Source of the DNA: a virus
IMG/VR virus record: IMGVR_UViG_3300021335_001607
Coordinates: 1-60,840 of that record
Strand: one strand, 5' to 3'
Length of the DNA stretch: 60,840 nucleotides
The position numbers and the translations under genes were made by a program. Shown piece after piece: positions 57,187 to 60,840 of the stretch; position 1 is the first letter of the stretch, and every line of letters starts with the position of its first letter. Under the pieces are notes generated by a model that made no database searches, was not told the origin of the DNA, and saw only the letters and a program-made list of their open reading frames with translations.

Positions 57187-57495
57187 ATGTCAAAACAGTT
57201 ATTACCAACAAATGATAGAATACTCCTTAAGCCGATCGACGAAGGAGAACAAACTTACGGAAATATTGTCATACCAGATATGGGTAAAGAAAAACCTGAA
57301 ATGGGTGAAGTATTAGCCATTGGTCCAGGAAGACAATCCGAATTAGATCCACAAAAAGTTATTAGCGTTAGATCCTGTAAAGTAGGTGACGTAGTTTTAG
57401 TACCTAAAATTGGTACATTACGTATTGACTTTGAAGGAGATGAATACTACATCGCACAAGATAGAGAAATTTTAGCAGTTATAAAAGAAGCATAA
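57187..57495 (+). CDS. groES: co-chaperonin GroES
   Basis: A 102-residue co-chaperonin that would cap the GroEL ring. The start LLPTNDRILLKPID is typical, the mobile loop (GEQTYGNIVIPDM, about residues 22-34) carries the hydrophobic IVI that binds GroEL, and GKEKPEMGEVLAIGPG and AQDREILAVI match bacterial GroES. Length is close to the usual 95-100. It lies one base before groEL on one transcript with its own promoter. It is a bacterial-type GroES rather than the T4 gp31-type replacement. Confidence 0.93.
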   Translation: MSKQLLPTNDRILLKPIDEGEQTYGNIVIPDMGKEKPEMGEVLAIGPGRQSELDPQKVISVRSCKVGDVVLVPKIGTLRIDFEGDEYYIAQDREILAVIKEA

Positions 57496-57496
57496 T

Positions 57497-59152
57497 ATGA
57501 GTAAAGATTTAGAATTTAATCACAAAGCTAGAGTAGGACTTTCAGAAGGTATCGAAAAATTAGCAAAGACTGTTGTATGTACTTTAGGTCCAGCAGGTAG
57601 GAATGTAATTATTGAACAAACATCAGGTAATCCAATTTCTACTAAAGACGGAGTAACAGTTGCAAAGTCTATTGAATTAAAAGATCCATTAGAGAATATT
57701 GGAGCACAATTAGTTAAACAAGCATCTATTAAGACTGCAGAAGAAGCTGGTGATGGTACTACTACCTCTACACTACTAGCTAGAGAGATGTTTCAAAAAG
57801 GTTTAGGAACTATTGGAGATCATACTGCAGTACAAGTTAAGAAAGGAATAGAACTCGCTACAGAAGACGTAGTTGAGTATTTAGAATCAGTAAGTAAAGA
57901 TATAACGGACGAAGGACAGCTTAAACAGGTCGCTACTATCTCTGCCAATAACGATAATGAAGTTGGCGAATTGATTTCTACTGCTATGGAAAAAGTAGGA
58001 CAGGATGGAGTTGTGTCAATCGAAGAATCAAAGACCGGAGAAACGTATTTAGAAACAGTTGAAGGAATGCAATTCAACAGAGGTTATAAGTCTCCATACT
58101 TCGTTACAGATAACAGCACCATGACTGCTGTTCTTCGTGATCCGTTTGTATTAATTACTGATAAAAGGTTGAACCAGGTGAAGGAGTTACTTCCTGTATT
58201 AGAAGCTGTTTCTCAACAAAATAAGTCTCTGTTAGTAATTGCAGACGATATCGATGGAGAAGCATTATCTACTATGGTAGTTAATAAGATGAGAGGTATC
58301 CTTCCTGTAGCTGCAGTTAAGGCTCCTGATTTTGGAGACAGAAAGAAAGCAACGTTAGAAGATATAGCAATCATAACAGGAGGTCAAGTAATCTCATCAG
58401 ATAAAGGAATGAGATTGGATAAGTTTGATCCTGCTTGGTTAGGTAAAGCTGTTAAAGCTACTGTTTCAAAAGATACCTGTACTATTATTGATGCTAAAGG
58501 AGATGAAGAAAAGATTCAAGCTAGAGTAGATGAGATCAGAACTCAGATAGACGAATCTAATTCACCTTTTGAGAAAGAAAATCTTCAAGACCGATTAGGT
58601 AAATTGATCGGCGGAGTTGCAGTGGTACACGTTGGTGGTCATACTGAAATAGAAATGAAAGAGAAGAAAGATAGAGTAGATGATGCTCTACATGCCACCA
58701 AGGCAGCTCTAGAAGAAGGTGTTTTACCTGGAGGAGGAGTAGCATTACTTAATGCTGCTAAAAAGATTAGAGATAAGAAAGATAAAGGTAACTATAAAAA
58801 TCTTACTGCTAGTGAGCAAGTAGGAATACAGATACTTTTAGAATCAATAGAAAGACCATTCTATCAGATTCTTTTTAACGCTGGAATTGATGAACCAGAA
58901 ATCGATGATATAAGAAAAGCGATTGAAAAGAAAACTAAAGATAAATGGTATGGTTATAACTCAAGAGTTGAAGACTTTGCTGATATGTTTAAAGAAGGTA
59001 TTATCGATCCAACTAAAGTTACTAGGTTAGCATTAGAGAATGCCGTATCAGTAGCTGGAACGATGTTAATTACTGAAGCAGTAGTATCGTTAGATAAAAC
59101 TGAAGAAACAAAAGCACCATTAGACGCAGCTCAACAAATGTTACTAGGATAA
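57497..59152 (+). CDS. groEL: chaperonin GroEL
   Basis: A 551-residue chaperonin, full length. The N-terminal [20 protein letters not shown], the ATP-binding [11 protein letters not shown] and [11 protein letters not shown] (catalytic Asp), and the equatorial [16 protein letters not shown] block are all present, so it should be an active ATPase. The usual GGM-rich tail is absent (the protein ends QQMLLG). About residues 430-500 carry an insertion-like lysine-rich part ([15 protein letters not shown]). Few phages carry both chaperonin genes. It may fold capsid or tail proteins, or replace a saturated host chaperonin. It overlaps the nadE start by one base. Confidence 0.95.
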   Translation: MSKDLEFNHKARVGLSEGIEKLAKTVVCTLGPAGRNVIIEQTSGNPISTKDGVTVAKSIELKDPLENIGAQLVKQASIKTAEEAGDGTTTSTLLAREMFQKGLGTIGDHTAVQVKKGIELATEDVVEYLESVSKDITDEGQLKQVATISANNDNEVGELISTAMEKVGQDGVVSIEESKTGETYLETVEGMQFNRGYKSPYFVTDNSTMTAVLRDPFVLITDKRLNQVKELLPVLEAVSQQNKSLLVIADDIDGEALSTMVVNKMRGILPVAAVKAPDFGDRKKATLEDIAIITGGQVISSDKGMRLDKFDPAWLGKAVKATVSKDTCTIIDAKGDEEKIQARVDEIRTQIDESNSPFEKENLQDRLGKLIGGVAVVHVGGHTEIEMKEKKDRVDDALHATKAALEEGVLPGGGVALLNAAKKIRDKKDKGNYKNLTASEQVGIQILLESIERPFYQILFNAGIDEPEIDDIRKAIEKKTKDKWYGYNSRVEDFADMFKEGIIDPTKVTRLALENAVSVAGTMLITEAVVSLDKTEETKAPLDAAQQMLLG

Positions 59153-59901
59153 TGAAATATAAATTTATTACAGATTGGTTACGTAATTACAGTAAGGAAG
59201 CAAACGAAAAGACTTTTGTTGTTGGAGTAAGCGGCGGGATTGACTCCGCCGTTACCTCTACCTTATGTGCTCAAACAGGAGTACAGACATATGTAGTTTC
59301 ACTTCCAATTGAGCAGAATAAAGAAGAACTTAGCAGAGCTGAAGCTCATATTGAGTGGCTCTGTAATAAGTACGATAACGTAGTTCCTTTACAGTTTAAT
59401 TTAAATGAATTATTCTGGGCATTTAAAAATGTATTTGAAAAAGAAGATAAGTTAGCATTAGCTAATTCAAGATCTAGACTTAGGATGACTACATTATATC
59501 ATGCTGCTGCTATGGTTAATGGATTAGTAGTTGGTACAGGTAATAAGGTTGAAGACTTTGGAATAGGTTTCTATACAAAATATGGAGACGGAGGAGTTGA
59601 TATTAGCCCAATAGCTGACCTAATGAAATCAGAAGTAAAAGAAGCAGCATGTGAATTAGGACTTCTTTTAGATATCATAGAAGCAAAACCTACAGATGGC
59701 TTATGGGACGACGGAAGAACAGATGAAGATCAAATCGGATGTACTTACGATGAATTAGAATGGGCAATGACTTTTGGAGGAGATAAAAGAAAGCTAACTA
59801 AAAGAAAAAAAGAAGTATTAAAAATATTCTACGGTTTCCAACATAACAATAGGCATAAAATGGTTCCAATACCTATATGTCCAAATACTAAAGATGTATA
59901 A
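59152..59901 (+). CDS. nadE: NAD synthetase (NadE-like, ammonia-dependent)
   Basis: A 249-residue enzyme that would amidate nicotinic acid adenine dinucleotide to NAD. The PP-loop SGGIDSA (residues 27-33) binds ATP; LANSRSRLRMTTLY, GTGNKVEDFGIGFYTKYGDG and DISPIADLMKSEV are family segments. No glutaminase domain is fused. Length is slightly below bacterial NadE (about 275). It follows groEL directly and is overlapped by a membrane protein gene. It may maintain NAD in infected cells, for energy, for the NAD-dependent sugar enzymes here, or against NAD-depleting defences; the last is speculation. Confidence 0.88.
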   Translation: MKYKFITDWLRNYSKEANEKTFVVGVSGGIDSAVTSTLCAQTGVQTYVVSLPIEQNKEELSRAEAHIEWLCNKYDNVVPLQFNLNELFWAFKNVFEKEDKLALANSRSRLRMTTLYHAAAMVNGLVVGTGNKVEDFGIGFYTKYGDGGVDISPIADLMKSEVKEAACELGLLLDIIEAKPTDGLWDDGRTDEDQIGCTYDELEWAMTFGGDKRKLTKRKKEVLKIFYGFQHNNRHKMVPIPICPNTKDV

Positions 59902-60379
59902 CCGAAAAGAAATTTTAACTTTAATGTTTGTGCTGTTAGCAGTATTTGTTAGATTGGCTCCACACCCTCCTAATTTTACACCTATAACAGCCTTAGCTTT
60001 ATTTGGAGCTACAACATTTAGTAATAGAGTGTTAGGAACACTACTACCATTAATTGCATTAGCAGTATCAGATCTTTATTTAGGTTTCTATTCTATATCA
60101 ATTTGGGTCTACAGTTCTTTCTTAGCCATCAGTTTACTAGGTCACTACTGGAAGACGATTAAAACTAAAAATATACTAATGAGCAGTTTACTATTTTTCA
60201 TTGTTACTAACTTTGGAGTATGGTTAACTGGTTATCCTAAAACTATAGAAGGGTTTGTACTTTGTTATACTTTAGCAATTCCTTTCTTCATTAACGCAAT
60301 AGCAGGAGATTTATTTTTCAGCTATATCTTAAAGTATAGTTATTCATTCACTAAATATAAATTAATTAAACAATTATGA
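59894..60379 (+). CDS. DUF6580-like integral membrane protein, possible transporter subunit
   Basis: A 161-residue protein with about five hydrophobic segments: residues about 8-24, 34-50, 52-78, 95-112 and 122-148. The sequence FVRLAPHPPNFTPITALALF (about 18-37) is the hallmark of a family annotated DUF6580, found in Bacteroidota and related to vitamin-type ECF transporter S-components. It overlaps nadE by 8 bases, so a precursor uptake role linked to NAD is possible but unproven. It would sit in the host inner membrane. Confidence 0.78.
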   Translation: MYNRKEILTLMFVLLAVFVRLAPHPPNFTPITALALFGATTFSNRVLGTLLPLIALAVSDLYLGFYSISIWVYSSFLAISLLGHYWKTIKTKNILMSSLLFFIVTNFGVWLTGYPKTIEGFVLCYTLAIPFFINAIAGDLFFSYILKYSYSFTKYKLIKQL

Positions 60380-60546
60380 ACAAAGAAGAATTATTCGATG
60401 AAATTGCAGAGCAATTTAACATCCTAGCTGAAAACAATAGCGGGACTACAAAAGCTTCTCAAGCAAGAGCTAGAAAAGCAGCAGGAGAAATTAAAAAGTT
60501 GATTACTCCTTACAAAAAAGCGAACATGGAGGCAACGAAGGCGTAG
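60376..60546 (+). CDS. histone H1-like small basic protein
   Basis: A 56-residue protein with the pattern of the short histone H1-like proteins conserved in Bacteroidota (Hc1-type domain): a helical start (NKEELFDEIAEQFNILAENN), then the diagnostic ARARKAAGEIKKLITPYKKA and a basic tail. Host members are about 58 residues long and bind DNA. Such a copy in a phage could package or protect phage DNA, or interfere with host nucleoid structure. It overlaps the membrane protein gene by 4 bases (ATGA). A terminator follows about 50 bases after its stop. Confidence 0.7.
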   Translation: MNKEELFDEIAEQFNILAENNSGTTKASQARARKAAGEIKKLITPYKKANMEATKA

Positions 60547-60592
60547 GGGGCGTTTCTCTCTAACCGACGAAGTCGCCACGCGCGAATTTAAC

Positions 60593-60623
60593 AAACCCTG
60601 CCCTAACCGGTGGGGTTTTTTTT
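60593..60623 (+). terminator. rho-independent terminator after histone-like gene
   Basis: A hairpin AAACCC with GGGTTT and a 14-base, partly self-pairing loop, followed by a run of eight Ts. It lies about 50 bases after the H1-like stop. A small GC-rich hairpin (CGAC/GTCG, 60565-60575) precedes it. It closes the chaperone/NAD operon. Confidence 0.75.
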
Positions 60624-60683
60624 GTGAAATAGTTGGTAAAGTGAGAAAAAGACTGTATAGGGGAACCTTCCGGAATAGCATAG

Positions 60684-60713
60684 TTGGATATTTATAATAA
60701 AAATCGTATATTG
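60684..60713 (+). promoter_or_regulatory. host-type promoter (TTG-N20-TATATTG) with embedded TATTTATAA
   Basis: TTG 60684-60686, 20-base spacer, TATATTG 60707-60713, only 4 bases before the ATG at 60718, so the transcript would be almost leaderless. The spacer itself contains ATATTTATAAT (60688-60698), the late-type motif. Either promoter class, or both, could start this gene. Confidence 0.55.
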
Positions 60714-60717
60714 TAAT

Positions 60718-60840
60718 ATGGAATTTATTTACTTTAGTGATGAGTGGAACGAAAAAAGAAAAGACGGCGATAAAACTAGAGCAGGTGGTACTCACCCACC
60801 AAGAATGGCTCCATGCTCTGCGCATGCCTACGCCAGTGAA
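60718..60840 (+). CDS. start of a gene cut by the right edge of the window
   Basis: Open frame from ATG 60718 to the window end, 41 residues visible (EFIYFSDEWNEKRKDGDKTR, then AGGTHPPRMAPC). The first part is acidic/basic and hydrophilic; no family is recognised. The nearby promoter and terminator show that this is a separate transcription unit. Function unknown. Confidence 0.5.
   Translation, partial: MEFIYFSDEWNEKRKDGDKTRAGGTHPPRMAPCSAHAYASE

Noticed and set aside
1-60840. CRISPR arrays, insertion sequences, integrase or attachment sites
   Set aside because: No regularly spaced direct repeats, transposase, integrase or paired att-like sequences were seen; the only clear repeats are within the tape measure and fibre genes. 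The window looks like a lytic-type phage region.

Overview
This window is part of the genome of a contractile-tailed (myovirus-type) bacteriophage. All supported genes lie on the + strand, most of them overlapping or within a few bases of each other, and base composition is AT-rich. A sheath, tube, tape measure and baseplate block and T4-type replication proteins (gp32-like SSB, UvsX-like recombinase, DnaB/gp41-like helicase) show the T4-like lineage, but the main DNA polymerase is family A, not the family B enzyme of T4. A host in the Bacteroidota (probably an aquatic flavobacterium) is inferred from three signs: eleven promoters of the TTG-N17-20-TATATT type, which resembles the Bacteroidota -33/-7 promoter; A/T-rich leaders with little Shine-Dalgarno signal; and a small protein like the histone H1-like proteins of Bacteroidota.

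Layout. (1) 1-16.4 kb: a translationally coupled run of glycan and small-molecule modification genes. It holds radical SAM proteins, a fucosyltransferase-like protein, a short DegT aminotransferase, an amidinotransferase, two sugar epimerases, three members of an unknown family, two SGNH hydrolases, a B12-type radical SAM protein and a UDP-sugar dehydrogenase. (2) 16.8-28.8 kb: the tail module, with sheath, tube, a gp26-like tail assembly protein with a probable programmed frameshift, tape measure and baseplate/hub proteins. (3) 28.9-40.1 kb: replication and nucleotide metabolism, with a divergent second PolA-like protein, SSB, recombinase, 2OG oxygenase, FEN nuclease, nucleotidyltransferase, helicase, NrdB/NrdA and thioredoxin. 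(4) 40.1-53.2 kb: a dispersed but complete 7-deazaguanine DNA modification pathway (QueC, QueD, QueE, FolE, DpdA, a formyltransferase, QueF). It is interleaved with tRNA-Ala, a sulfotransferase-like protein, a carbamoyltransferase, a fibre protein, MazG, a kinase and a nuclease. (5) 53.2-60.8 kb: the main DNA polymerase, a chaperone set (Hsp20, GroES, GroEL, with a J-domain protein just upstream), NadE, a DUF6580-like membrane protein, the H1-like protein and the start of one more gene.

How the parts work together. FolE, QueD, QueE and QueC would make preQ0 from GTP, QueF would reduce it to preQ1, and DpdA would exchange it for guanine in phage DNA. The adjacent formyltransferase could then formylate the aminomethyl group. 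This predicts phage DNA carrying a preQ1-type, possibly formylated, deazaguanine. NrdA/B, thioredoxin and MazG would supply and clean the dNTP pool, and the chaperones would help fold virion or replication proteins. Two promoter classes appear to separate expression: the TTG/TATATT class mostly precedes replication, metabolism and chaperone genes, while a TATTTATAA motif mostly precedes virion genes. No intergenic stretch exceeds 300 bases; the longest (about 170 bases, near 60.6 kb) holds a terminator and a promoter.
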